Assembly (NCBI GenBank): GCA_028583405.1
Contig: JAPTMU010000402.1
Span: forward strand, 86,935 to 150,934
Reading direction: 5' to 3'
Source: Pogonophryne albipinna
Taxonomy: Eukaryota; Chordata; Actinopteri; Perciformes; Artedidraconidae
Length of the DNA stretch: 64,000 bases
The translations under genes were made by a program, and so were the position numbers. Shown here in pieces: positions 23,114 through 33,982 of this stretch; the first letter of the stretch is position 1; every line of letters starts with the position of its first letter. Below the pieces are notes generated by a model, which was given only the letters and a program-made list of their open reading frames with translations, made no database searches and was not told the DNA's origin.

Positions 23114-23394
23114 TCTCTATAAAGAGACCAACTTACACAAGGCACTTGAAACATAACTACTGTCATTCCTTTCTACTGTGTCTGTCCCCCAACATTGTAT
23201 AAATCTATCAGAAACTGAGACCCAAAGTACTTGAAATCTTTGGGAACAGAACACCACTTTCCATGGCAGTGAAGGAACCATGAGAGGGCAACCTGAGAGC
23301 TAGAAAGCAGTCTCCTTGTGTGGTGAATCATCATCCCCCCCCCCCCTCTGATAGGGAGGGGGAGATGCGGCTTTCCCTTCACTGGTGGAACTGA

Positions 23395-23949
23395 TCAGAG
23401 AGAAGTAGACTCCTCTGCTGCCTCGACAAGTCCCCCAGCCCGCTGACAGCCGCTTCCTAGTCGTCTGCTGTAAGGATGTCCTCGAGGTCCACTGATGGCT
23501 GCTTCCGAGTCGACCTCCTCTGCGAGGGCCACGTCCGTCCTGATGTCGTCTACGGTCCTAGCAGGTGGTTTCCCCGCCGCACACTGGCTCCCGTGGTACG
23601 AGCTGTCCCCCTTTCCTCCCACGCGGACGGCATGAGAGATCCGCTGGGTCACTCGGTCGGGGCCGGAGAGCCTGGGGTTGAGCCACTTTGTCCTGATGAC
23701 CTTCAGCCAGACGAACTCCGCTGTGTCAGCCTCCTGCGTCTCGGGTCCCCCTTTGGCATCACCAACCTGTGTGGAGAAATCTGATACAAATCCCTCAAGC
23801 CTACGCTCAGGGCTCCGGGGCCCTCCGCTGTTTGACCCACCACTGCGTAGGCCGCTTGGAGCCTGTTGGTGGGGTGTCTTAAAACAACAGACGTCTGTGA
23901 ACAGGTTTTCTAAATTAATTGTAGACCTCCTATCTGCCAGTGCAGCTTC
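23395..23949 (-). pseudogene. LTR-retroelement pol 3' end (integrase C-terminal domain), cut by gap
   Basis: One frame on the minus strand stays open from the N gap to a stop at 23395. Around 23600-23690 it shows EFVWLKVIRTKW, then PRLSGPDRVT, SHAVRV and SQC, the layout of a retroviral integrase C-terminal domain (V-LKV..KW..PR..GP..V...S.AV.V...S.C). Upstream residues are low-complexity Gly/Pro/Ser/Arg. Only about 280 bases separate its stop from the polypurine tract, so there is no room for an envelope gene here. Element is incomplete. Confidence 0.5.
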
Positions 23950-24949
23950 NNNNNNNNNNNNNNNNNNNNNNNNNNNNNNNNNNNNNNNNNNNNNNNNNNN
24001 NNNNNNNNNNNNNNNNNNNNNNNNNNNNNNNNNNNNNNNNNNNNNNNNNNNNNNNNNNNNNNNNNNNNNNNNNNNNNNNNNNNNNNNNNNNNNNNNNNNN
24101 NNNNNNNNNNNNNNNNNNNNNNNNNNNNNNNNNNNNNNNNNNNNNNNNNNNNNNNNNNNNNNNNNNNNNNNNNNNNNNNNNNNNNNNNNNNNNNNNNNNN
24201 NNNNNNNNNNNNNNNNNNNNNNNNNNNNNNNNNNNNNNNNNNNNNNNNNNNNNNNNNNNNNNNNNNNNNNNNNNNNNNNNNNNNNNNNNNNNNNNNNNNN
24301 NNNNNNNNNNNNNNNNNNNNNNNNNNNNNNNNNNNNNNNNNNNNNNNNNNNNNNNNNNNNNNNNNNNNNNNNNNNNNNNNNNNNNNNNNNNNNNNNNNNN
24401 NNNNNNNNNNNNNNNNNNNNNNNNNNNNNNNNNNNNNNNNNNNNNNNNNNNNNNNNNNNNNNNNNNNNNNNNNNNNNNNNNNNNNNNNNNNNNNNNNNNN
24501 NNNNNNNNNNNNNNNNNNNNNNNNNNNNNNNNNNNNNNNNNNNNNNNNNNNNNNNNNNNNNNNNNNNNNNNNNNNNNNNNNNNNNNNNNNNNNNNNNNNN
24601 NNNNNNNNNNNNNNNNNNNNNNNNNNNNNNNNNNNNNNNNNNNNNNNNNNNNNNNNNNNNNNNNNNNNNNNNNNNNNNNNNNNNNNNNNNNNNNNNNNNN
24701 NNNNNNNNNNNNNNNNNNNNNNNNNNNNNNNNNNNNNNNNNNNNNNNNNNNNNNNNNNNNNNNNNNNNNNNNNNNNNNNNNNNNNNNNNNNNNNNNNNNN
24801 NNNNNNNNNNNNNNNNNNNNNNNNNNNNNNNNNNNNNNNNNNNNNNNNNNNNNNNNNNNNNNNNNNNNNNNNNNNNNNNNNNNNNNNNNNNNNNNNNNNN
24901 NNNNNNNNNNNNNNNNNNNNNNNNNNNNNNNNNNNNNNNNNNNNNNNNN
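23950..24949. other. Assembly gap, 1000 N
   Basis: Exactly 1000 N, the usual placeholder for a gap of unknown length. It removes the 5' part of the LTR retroelement. Confidence 0.99.
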
Positions 24950-25079
24950 TCTTCTCAATAGAACATCTTTGATAATGTCTTCTGGCCAATCAGAATCAAG
25001 ATAACGGCGTTGTGTTGTTGCAGGAAGTCCCGACAGAGAATACTTTTGCTGTAGTACATCTCTATATACATCGATACAA

Positions 25080-25111
25080 CATTACGTGTTGATAGAAATC
25101 AACACGTAATG
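25080..25111. repeat. Perfect 14-bp stem hairpin
   Basis: CATTACGTGTTGAT, a 4-base loop AGAA, then the exact reverse complement. No element ends are visible next to it. Confidence 0.8.
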
Positions 25112-25215
25112 AAATAAGACCCCACGGATTGATAGGTGTGTGGGCTGTCTTTCATTTTGACACACAGAACAATGGGGGCTATCCATCCTTATCCACAATG
25201 TAAAGTAATTCACAC

Positions 25216-25445
25216 AGCCTCTTCCCTCTTCTCTCTGTGAGGAGCAGCAGGTTCAGCTTTCAGAACAAAGCAACAAAAAACTAAAATACCATTCATTTTT
25301 TTAAATATGTCGTGGCGCAATAGATTTATTTATTTTTCTTCTCAAGAGAGTACCAGAATGTGTATTTTATGTTAGTATTTCAAAAAAGCTCCTGGGGGAC
25401 AATCCCCCCAGACCCCCCTGCAGGGGTTGGGTTTTCAGCATGTCA
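25216..25445 (+). repeat. Dispersed repeat, copy 1
   Basis: Shares order and wording with 27020-27235: GGAGCAGCAGGTTCAGCT, CAGAACAAAG, AATAGATTTATTTAT, GAGAGTACCAGAATG, CTCCTGGGGGA, TTTCAGCATGT. Probably two copies of one mobile element. Confidence 0.6.
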
Positions 25446-25648
25446 ACTCTTTCACCTGTGGGGAAATTGCAGGATTGGCTCCAGGTCGCCCTTTTTATTT
25501 ACTACAAGACAAATGTGCCGTTTTATTTCATACAGTTCAATTTGGATTGAGACAGGGAAATAATCTAAACCTCACGTGTGGCGTTTCACTGTCAAGGGGG
25601 GGCGATATAGCGTGTATTTAATTACATTGCAAATACTGACTTGAGCCC

Positions 25649-25987
25649 CAGTGGCGGTTCTAGACCAATTTGACTGGGGGGCCAGTTATTTTCTGAGGGG
25701 GGCACAATAAATGCAGGACGAAAAAGAGAACTAGACAGTATGAAGTAATTGCGCATAAGAAAACAATGCAATACAGTTATTGGTATTTGTTTCAGTACAC
25801 TTATTTATTTCAGATAGATCTTATAGTTATTACTGTTAGCTTCAGCTTAAGTTATAGTGCAATGTTTGCACTAACACATTTAACATTAAAAAAAAAAAAA
25901 AAAACTTTTCATTGTTAGGGGGGCCACAGGGGGGTCAGAGGTCAGTGTTAGGGGGTGCACTTGGCCCCCCCCTAGAAACCGCCCCTG
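25649..25987. mobile_element. hAT MITE with perfect 8-bp target duplication
   Basis: Starts CAGTGGCGGTTCTAG and ends CTAGAAACCGCCCCTG as imperfect inverted repeats. TTGAGCCC is present immediately on both sides (25641-25648 and 25988-25995). An 8-bp duplication with CAG...CTG ends is diagnostic of hAT. The interior is 339 bases, non-coding. Confidence 0.9.
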
Positions 25988-26066
25988 TTGAGCCCCACCA
26001 CTGTATGGGTTAGCCCTACCATAGATTACCCAACAAAAATACTTTGGCGCCGCTACTGCACAGAGC

Positions 26067-26701
26067 CTACACACGGCGGCGTGCGTTGCCGCTTGGTGGT
26101 GGGCGTGTCTTGAGCTTGGGGAGTCAACGCGAGCAACGCGAGCAACGCGACCAAACAACCAATCACATGAATGTCCCGCCCCGGACATACAAAGCAAAGC
26201 ATTCATGCTACATCCATGCTGGCTAAATATACTGTATATGCTTGCTAGCTGTCCATTCAAACGAAGTACACTGGATATAAACTCCCCAAACAGGCAAAAA
26301 CCTACCAGTTTCACCCACTGTCTCTGCACTCCCCCCATGCCTGGCTCCTCCGGTTTGTATCCCTGTATGTAAAGAGGGACTGGTCATATAGTACCGGGTG
26401 ATTCCCTACCGCCACGATAATTTTCTCCTCCATTTTTTGACATATGGGAAATAACTGCGGTCTGGCTCTCCCAACATACACGCGGTTTGATTGGCTAGCG
26501 CTTGTACTGTCAGATTTGCATACGCGGGATTTGATTGGCTGACGCCTCCGTCGAGGCGGCAAAAGTAGAACATTGCTCTACTTTTGCAGCGAGCACCGCG
26601 AGAGAAGCTACGCTTTTGCAGTTCGGCGAATCGTGACGTCACCCCATTCAAAGTGAATAGGCAGTAAGCGTTGAAGCAGCAACGCACGCCGCCGTGTGTA
26701 G
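26067..26701. mobile_element. Non-autonomous DNA element with perfect 23-bp inverted ends
   Basis: CTACACACGGCGGCGTGCGT plus TGC at 26067-26089 is exactly inverted at 26679-26701. The interior contains GATTGGCT repeats and no coding frame. No clear target duplication. Confidence 0.75.
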
Positions 26702-26705
26702 GGGC

Positions 26706-27019
26706 CGTCACTGTAAACATTGCGTCGCGATGAAAGCCAGTTTCTAAAATAATATCCAGGGGATGCATGCAGAGCTGTCATTGGCTGAGATTAGTCCGGC
26801 CGTGCGTAACGCCTCCACCATTCCCGGAAATGCGTCCGCGGAGGAGCCGTGGAGGACCCATCAGTGTCTCCTCGGTTAGAGCTCCTCCAGAGAGCCTCCT
26901 CGATGCTCGATGTGCATTTAGAGAAATGAGATGTCCTTCAACATGGCGCGCTGAAATCCATTTCCGGATCACTTCCGGAGGGACCGAGGAGTTGAGGAGT
27001 CGAGGAGGGGAAATTAGAG
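26706..27019 (+). repeat. Dispersed repeat with GAGGAG minisatellite-like end, copy 1
   Basis: Matches 36265-36600: CGCGATGAAAGC, AATAATATCCAGGGGATGCA, GAGCTGTCATTGGCTGAGAT, ATTTAGAGAAATGAGATGTC, CAACATGGCGCGCTGAAAT, then GAGGAGTCGAGGAGG. No coding content. Confidence 0.65.
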
Positions 27020-27235
27020 TATTGAGAAACCTCTTCTGTGTGGAGCAGCAGGTTCAGCTGTCAGAACAAAGTGAAAAACAAACAATGGCATCAAATATTA
27101 TTAATATGTCGGTTAGTAATAGATTTATTTATGCAGAGAGTACCAGAATGCGTAGTTTCTCTGTTAGTATTTTCTAAAAATCTCCTGGGGGAGAATGCCC
27201 CCCAGAACCCTCCTGGGGTTTGGTTTCAGCATGTG
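27020..27235 (+). repeat. Dispersed repeat, copy 2
   Basis: Partner of 25216-25445 in the same orientation, about 75-80% alike by eye. Confidence 0.6.
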
Positions 27236-27454
27236 TGCCTTTTTTATGTTATACAGTTCAGCTTTGATTCCAACATCTCATTAAACATTTTTTAAAGCAT
27301 ACTTTAGTTCTGTGAAGGGATATAAGGGATATATGCACTGTACTTCACTTTAATTCATATTGTATGCTGAAAAAGGTATATATTACAGCACGATTTTTCG
27401 AGATTTGAGTGGTTCAAAATGTTGGGTCGCGATTTATTGACAAAGTGGGTCCCG

Positions 27455-27479
27455 AGGCCTGACCAGTTGAGAACCACTG
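27455..27479. mobile_element. Solo hAT-Charlie-type terminus
   Basis: CCAGTTGAGAACCACTG at 27463-27479 is a typical hAT end in reverse. It lies 8 bases from the start of the next hAT element. The opposite end of this element was not found. Confidence 0.45.
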
Positions 27480-27487
27480 CTCTAGAG

Positions 27488-30004
27488 CAGGGGTTCCCAA
27501 AGTGGGGGTCGCGAGATGATTCAAAATTTAAATTAAAATCATTAAAATAACAAAAAATATTTTTTTTGTATTATTATTATCCAGTGTTTTCCACATAATT
27601 TGATTCTATTTGTAGGGGCACCACACATATCCATGCAAATTAGCCATAATCTCATTAAATATGCGCATATTATAATACATTTCACAAATTCTGAACTTTG
27701 GATAAACTCACGTTCGAAATTCTTGTTTCATTTTGTAGTCACTTTAGATTCTAATGAATCTAAAGTTTTTACAGAAGGGATTTTGAATATCTCTTTTTAT
27801 CACTCCATAAACAGCTCTAAAATATCAATTTTCGCCATGTTTTTAGGTATAAAATGTTATAAAATATCAGGCTATGAATGATATATAAACAAGCCCTTCT
27901 GTAAAAACCTTGAGTATTGATCGGAATAAAACTGGAAGGTTTGGTGTATGTACGTGCTACTGAAGTGGACATTTCTCACTCAGAATATGAGAAAAAACGA
28001 ATTTTGAGAAAACGACCTTTTAAAGATTGCAGTGAGGCGCTAGCTAAACCCTGCTGTTCTTTGGATGACAGCCTCGACGTACTCCGTGAAGGTATTTCGT
28101 GTTCGGGATCATTTGTTTTTGTCTAACATTGCTTCGTGCAAGTGACACTTGTTGTCTTCTTCTGTGAAAAATGTTTTCGCTGTTCATTTTGAGATTTACA
28201 TTTCCAGCGAAAGCTAAACCAAGAAGTGTTTTAGCACACCATGTGCGCATCTGAACGAATCACGTTGTCAGAAATGTACACCAGCCAATGAGATTTAGTT
28301 TTTTGGTTTAAGACCCCTTTGTACTTTCACGATTGTTGATGATACAAAGGAAATGACCATATTTGGATCCGGTGAGATTGTGCAGGAGAGACGCAGCTTC
28401 GAACGATACCTCTGATTACATGGTGCAAACAGCGGTCGCGTTAGACTTAGAATGCTAACTTTTGGTGAATTTATGAGAGATCTACAGACGCAAATATACA
28501 AACTATAGTAAAATAAACACCTAAAGGTGTATTTTGTACATTTTCCTTCCAAAAGCCTGAAATGAAATAGCACCTTAACCTGTTGAACCCCATCCCCCCG
28601 CCCCGGGCGGAAAAAACGCATCATCTGCAGGAACCGCGTCTGAGGGCTTCTTAATATTTAATAAACTATGAATGTTTTATATCCATGTAACGGGAAGATA
28701 CTCAGCCTAACTGATCAATTTTTATTTTTTTGCAAAAAAAAAACCAAAGCTTACGCTGAGCCTCTGAATGAACCATGAGCGAAAAAATGCTAACGCCGCT
28801 TGCACAGAAAACACGATTTAACACCCGTATTACTTATCGTAACTGCACATCCAACATATCGACTAGCATCGTGAGAAGACACAGAATCGATCGGTACCTC
28901 CATCCTCACTCCATGATAAGAAGTCGCAACTTATAAACAAAAACAGACATCACAACACATGGCGCTAGGTAGCAAAAACGGGAATATGGCTTACCTTTGT
29001 CGTTGTCTGATCAAAAGTTGTCTTCAATGGCATTAAAACGATAAAAACGCTGCTGAAGGTTAATCCATAGGTTAATCCAATGTGTCTGTGTCACTTTGAA
29101 ATGATTTCTGATAATCCATAAGCAATAAACCTACTTTTCCGTTTTCAGATGTCAGAGCGTGAGATAAGTTCGCTCTGGGCAAAACTGCATGCGCGAGAGC
29201 CCCCACTTTTTTTTGTTAACATTGGTGCATATGTGGAATTCCCCTTCGATTGTATTGGCGCTAACGGTAAAAAGAGATGTCAATCACCAAAATCGACCAA
29301 TGGGTTCCAGAGAAATGGCAAAAACGCCATTTCCACCCAAATCACCCCAGAGGTTGTGTTTTTTTGCTAAACCTCTCTTAAAAGGTCACTGTCACTTGTT
29401 TTGCATCAATCTTGATACAGGGTACGTTATTATATGTTGTACTTTGGATTCCTAAAGCTTTTAGTCTACCTTACCATGTTCCAAGGTAGTTTTCACTATA
29501 AGTAAAAATAACTTTTGGACGGACACTATAATTTACAGTTTTTTACTATGTTCAATCTGAATTTTCTTTAAATAAAAAACATCTATATTGATTCTGACTT
29601 CTCTACATCCGACTCACAGGTTTATCATTACTTTGAGAAAAAAGATTATTAATTTTCCCCTTTAGAAGTTATGGTCATTTGTTCTGGAAATGTCATTTTC
29701 GAGCCTGAGACATGAAAAACAGGGATGGGGTTCAACAGGTTAATGAGTGAGACACACCGGAGTTGAGGATCTGTGCAGGGTTTGTATGTTGATGTACGGG
29801 AAACACTGTTATTTGTATGACTATTATTAATAATAACAACGTGTGCATAGACATTTTTCGGGGGCGGACTGGCCATCTTTAGAATGTCTCCCCCCGTTGA
29901 CAATTCACTAACAACCCCCCGTTGACAATTCACGTGGCAGGGGGTCGCCAGGCTCTGGCACAGTTATTTTGGGGGTCGCGGGTTGAAAAGTTTGGGAACC
30001 CCTG
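27488..30004. mobile_element. hAT-type element, 2.5 kb, non-autonomous, with nested piggyBac-like insert
   Basis: Left end CAGGGGTTCCCAAAGTGGGG and right end AGTTTGGGAACCCCTG are inverted repeats. Flanks CTCTAGAG (27480-27487) and CTCTAGTC (30005-30012) agree at 6 of 8 bases, as expected for an aged hAT 8-bp duplication. No transposase is readable. A second element sits inside at 28575-29743. Confidence 0.75.
28575..29743. mobile_element. piggyBac-like non-autonomous element nested in the hAT element
   Basis: TTAA (28575-28578) is followed by CCTGTTGAACCCCATCCC, and the exact reverse complement of these 18 bases (29722-29739) is followed by TTAA (29740-29743). TTAA target sites with perfect inverted ends are characteristic of piggyBac. 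Interior 1.1 kb without a convincing transposase. Confidence 0.8.
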
Positions 30005-30487
30005 CTCTAGTCTAGAGCACCATTAGGCGCTTTCACACCGGAGTACTTTTACCCGTACTTTTCCCGTTTAGTTCCGATAGTGCCTGGAATGTTGCGTTCA
30101 CACCAAAAAGAGAATTTAGTTCAGAGAACTTTTACCCCCCTTTTCAGTCCCTGCTAGAGAGGTGGTACTATCCTGGGGAGAAAAAAGTACCAATTTCTGA
30201 TTGGCTGGGCAAATTGCAAACCACGCCCCGTAAAGCTCGGAAGCTTTTTGAAGCCGCCATTGTATTTGCTGGCATTAGCATCATTATCATTAGCATTAGC
30301 CCCGCGCACCAACGCAGAGAGAATAACTTATGGCAACACAAAAAAAAACATGGGAGCGGTGGAGATGAGGAGGAGTTCTGACGATTTACTCGGAAGCCAG
30401 TCCCCAACTCCGGGGACTTCCGGCCGGGGACTTCGGGTGGCAGTATACGCCGTGAAGTTATTTGCGGCCTGCCAGTAAACCCAAAGC

Positions 30488-30489
30488 AG

Positions 30490-30519
<30 letters not shown>
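30488..30519. repeat. (AAG)n microsatellite
   Basis: About ten AGA/AAG trinucleotides. Confidence 0.95.
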
Positions 30520-30520
<1 letters not shown>

Positions 30521-31532
30521 GACGTCAGCGGCTTCATTTGCGTAATCTTCCCTCTGGGACTTATTCCGGTGTGAACGTGATCTGCTCTTAGACCCCATTT
30601 ACACGGGAACGTTTGAATTTACGCACCGTATGCGTTTTCAAAAAAGTCTTCCGTTCACACGCATTCGGCTCAATGAACGTGTCCGTTCACACAAGACCGC
30701 TGGAAACGCTGTAGTACATATGCCGGGCCTGTAAGTGACGCTGCTGCCGCCACAAAATACACCAAAAGCAGCGAAGAAGACCCCGGAGCATGGTTGCCAT
30801 GGTTGCCCTTCTGTTTATTCTCCGCGGTGGACGGCGTGTGCTCCTGCTGTAAGTCTCTCCGGTAGTCCACCAGCAGATGAAAAACACCCACCTCTCCACC
30901 TCTTCCAAGGGACGAGGGAACCATGCGGCAGAGTTTCCGTTAACATTTTAAAACATGTCCGTTAAAGTTTAAATCTTCCAAAATTAGAAAAGTGCCGGTC
31001 AGAGGTCTTCTTTGTTATTTATTGAGCTTTAAAACAAATTGATAACGACTCTATATAATAATATAAGAATAATAAACGGAGCCTCTCTTCTCCTCCCCCT
31101 CTTCTGACAGCCCAGCAGCTGATCTCTGAGCAGGAGACGTGGGGAGAGGGAGACGTGGGGAGAGGGAGACGTGGGGAGAGGCAGGCGGGGCTATTTCATC
31201 GTTATCAGAAAATGATCATATAGAGGCTTACACACGATACGATACGATATACTTTATTGTCCCCGTAAGGAAATTTGTTCTGGACTCCGTCCTGCAGTTC
31301 CGCATACATGTACATTTACAAACATAGTGGACATTAAGATACATACACATATCATCAGTCATACACCGTTTGAACAAACACAATACACAGACGCACATAC
31401 TGACAATGGCGATCTATTGCACTACCCCTCATGGCCAACATTTAAAAAGTACATTTCATTAGACTACATTTCATTTCATGTGAATGTTAAGAAGCTTAAT
31501 CGACATAGGTAGGAATGAGTGCTTATAGCGGT

Positions 31533-32078
31533 TCAGCCTGCTCTTGGGAACCCTAAATCTTCTACCAGAAGGTAGGAGCTGGAATTCTGGGTGGAGTATG
31601 TGGGTGGGATCAGACACAATTTTGTTTGCCTGTCTGAAAATGGACTGCTCGTATATGTTTTGGAGAGATGGGTGTTTTTAACCCCCATAATTTTTATAGC
31701 AGTCTGTACCAGGCGAGCGATCTGTGACTTTGACTGCACTGTGAAGTTACCATACCAGGCAGTGATACCAGACCTAATGATGCTCTCCAACACTGCATGA
31801 TAGAACAGTAACATGAACTTCTGGTCGACTCCGAAATCCCAGAGTCGACGCAGAAAGTACAATCGCTGTTGAAGTCTAGAGCACAGACCTTGAACATGCG
31901 CCTTCCAGCTGAGTGTATTATCTAGATGGACACCAAGGTACTTATAGGAGCTGACCTGAGTTATGGGTTCATTGTGGATAACCACCGGCCTAAGGTCACC
32001 CACTGCCTTTGGATCCCACACCGTCTCCTCAGTCTTCTTCACATTCAGCACTAGATGGTTAAAATCACACCAGTGCAC
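31533..32078 (-). pseudogene. LINE RT thumb / C-terminal domain
   Basis: 181 codons with LVLNVKKTEE, SSYKYLGVHLDNTLSW and QQRLYFLRRLWDFG, the usual region after the RT palm in this LINE group. Ends near FPRAG, shortly before the 3' UTR. Confidence 0.8.
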
Positions 32079-32086
32079 AAACCTCT

Positions 32087-32714
32087 CTATTCAGAGTGAT
32101 AAGCCGATGAACTGCTGCCTTTGTGCATTAAGCCAAGGATGGCTGTATCATCTGAGAATTTGAGGATATAATTCTCCGGGTGGATTCTCGTACAGTCGTT
32201 TGTGTACAGTGTGAAGAGGACCGGGGAGCTCACACAACCCTGGGTGGCTCCTGTACTGATGGTCTGGGGCTCTGAGAGGGCATTGTTGACCCTGACATGC
32301 TGAGTGCGATTGGTTAAAAACGAAAAATACCATTTCAAGATAAAAGGATTTATACTGATCTTTATCAGTTTTTGAAGCAAGATGTGAGGCTGCAGTGTGT
32401 TAAAAGCCGAGCTGAAATCCACAAACAGTAGGCGTACATATGCCTTAGGGTCTTCCAGGTGTTTAGTGACCAGATGTGATGCTATTTAGAGCATCGTCTG
32501 TGCCATGCCCTTGCTTGTAGGCAAACTGAAAAGGGTCTAAATGTACATCAACCTCTTTCTTTAGCAGCGGCACCATGATCCTCTCAAAACATTTCATGAC
32601 AATGGATGTCAATGCAACAGGCCTAAAATCATTGTTTACCTTTGGACAAGGTTTTTTGGGGACAGGTTTTATTATTGATTTTTTTCCAGAGGGGGGGGGT
32701 GGTGTGAAGATCAA
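32087..32714 (-). pseudogene. LINE reverse transcriptase, frameshifted
   Basis: Two adjacent frames cover the RT. 32714-32463 has NDFRPVALTSIVMKCFERIM and DPFQFAYKQGHGTDDAL (fingers). 32422-32087 has MDFSSAFNTLQPHIL (motif A), TQGCVSSPVLFTLYTNDC (motif B) and LKFSDDTAI (motif C, FxDD). A frame break near 32460 and a stop near 32087 inactivate it. Confidence 0.85.
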
Positions 32715-32893
32715 CAGATTTTTGAAATATGGGACACCATGCTGATGTCAGTTCTTCTGCAAATGTCTTGAGAAGGAATGCAGAGATGCCATCTGGCCTG
32801 TGGCCTTCTTAGTACAGGTGTGTTTAAAAAGTGATTGGACCTTTAAAGGGTCAATCACCACCCTTTCATCCTGGTCAGTAGCAGAGATTGTCT

Positions 32894-33520
32894 CTAAGAT
32901 GTCTGTACATTCAGAGGAGAAGTCTGGGTTTCAAATCTCATGTAAAAGTCATTCAGTTCATTTGCTTTTTGCAGGTCATCAGAGGTACAGAGAGTTTTTT
33001 TAGCTGGAGTTATATTTGTGATTGCTTTCATAGTGTCCCAAAGTTCCTTGGAGTTCATTGTAGAAAAGTTCTGTTCAATAATGTCCTTATGTCTCCTTCT
33101 AGCTTCTCTGAGCATGTGGTTAAGCTCCTTTTGCACACATTTCAGTTGCGTTTTATCCCGGTTTTTAAAAGCTATATTTTTACGATTGATGCAGTCCTTA
33201 ACCTCTTTAGTTATGTATGGTTTGTTGTTGGGGTACACAGTTATTTCTTTCTGAGGTATCACATTGTCAACACAGAATTGTGTATAGTCAGTTACCGTCT
33301 CAGTAGCATTATCCACATCCATCTCATGAAAGATACTCCACTCAGTAGAGAGAAAACATCCTTTAAGAGACTCTATGCTGTCACTAGTCCAAACCTTTAC
33401 AGTCTTGGTCTGTGGTTTGCTTCGCTTGAGAACCGTTTTGTAGGTAGGTATTAGATGAACAGTCTTATGGTCCGAGTTCGAAAGCGGGGGTTTGGCTCTA
33501 CTCACATATGCGTTGTTCAC
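32894..33520 (-). pseudogene. LINE endonuclease-to-RT linker fragment
   Basis: A 208-codon open frame. It begins with a residual SDHKTV (end of the endonuclease) and continues with NKPYITKEVKDCINRKNIAF, the conserved pre-RT linker of CR1/L2-type LINEs, and KELWDTMKAITNI. Confidence 0.7.
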
Positions 33521-33624
33521 ATTTCCGTAACATTTGTCTAGAATTGTATCTTCCCAGGTCTCACATGTAACGTATTGTTGAAAACCGGGTAGTGACAGTT
33601 CAAGTTTGCAATGATTAAAGTCCC

Positions 33625-33982
33625 CTAGAATAAAAACCGGAGCGTCAGGAGTGTGTAGTAGCTGCTGGTGAACACAGTCAGTGATTTGAGCTGCTGCACT
33701 TGCTGCGTTCCCGCTGGGTGGAATATAACAGTGCAGAGAATGATATTCCCAAACTCTCTAGGCAGGTACAGGGGTTTTAGGCTCAAGCACATAAGTTCAA
33801 CGTCGGGGCTGCAGATAGTCTTACGCAAAGTGTGTTGTCTGCACCACTTGTCATTGATAAATGCACAGATGCCCCCACCTTTGCCTTTCCCCGACGTTTC
33901 ACTCCTGTCCGAGCGGATGAGTGAAAAACCCTCCAGTTCACACAAAGAGTCAGGAATATCCTGATGAAGCCATGTCTTACAA
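33625..33982 (-). pseudogene. LINE endonuclease domain fragment
   Basis: Shows TWLHQDIPDSLCELEGFSL then IRSDRSE and GGGICAFI, the middle of an APE-type LINE endonuclease. The N-terminal catalytic part is missing because of 5' truncation. Confidence 0.7.

Larger units (their letters stand above)
31233..33982 (-). mobile_element. Non-LTR retrotransposon (LINE, CR1/L2/Rex1-type), 5'-truncated
   Basis: The minus strand carries, in order, a partial APE endonuclease (from 33982), a spacer domain, a reverse transcriptase and a C-terminal domain, ending in a 3' tail of CGTAT-type pentanucleotides (31233-31250) after a short ACAATAAAGTATATCG motif. The 5' end starts inside the endonuclease next to an A/T-rich run. 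Several frameshifts and stops break the frame, so the copy is dead. Coding pieces are listed separately. Confidence 0.85.

Noticed and set aside
23678..25004. Frames of 340-430 codons spanning the first N gap
   Set aside because: Almost entirely undetermined residues; only the minus-strand frame ending at 23395 has recognisable content.
30328..30537. Leucine-rich minus-strand frame that looks like a signal peptide or membrane segment
   Set aside because: The Leu run is the (AAG)n microsatellite read in reverse.
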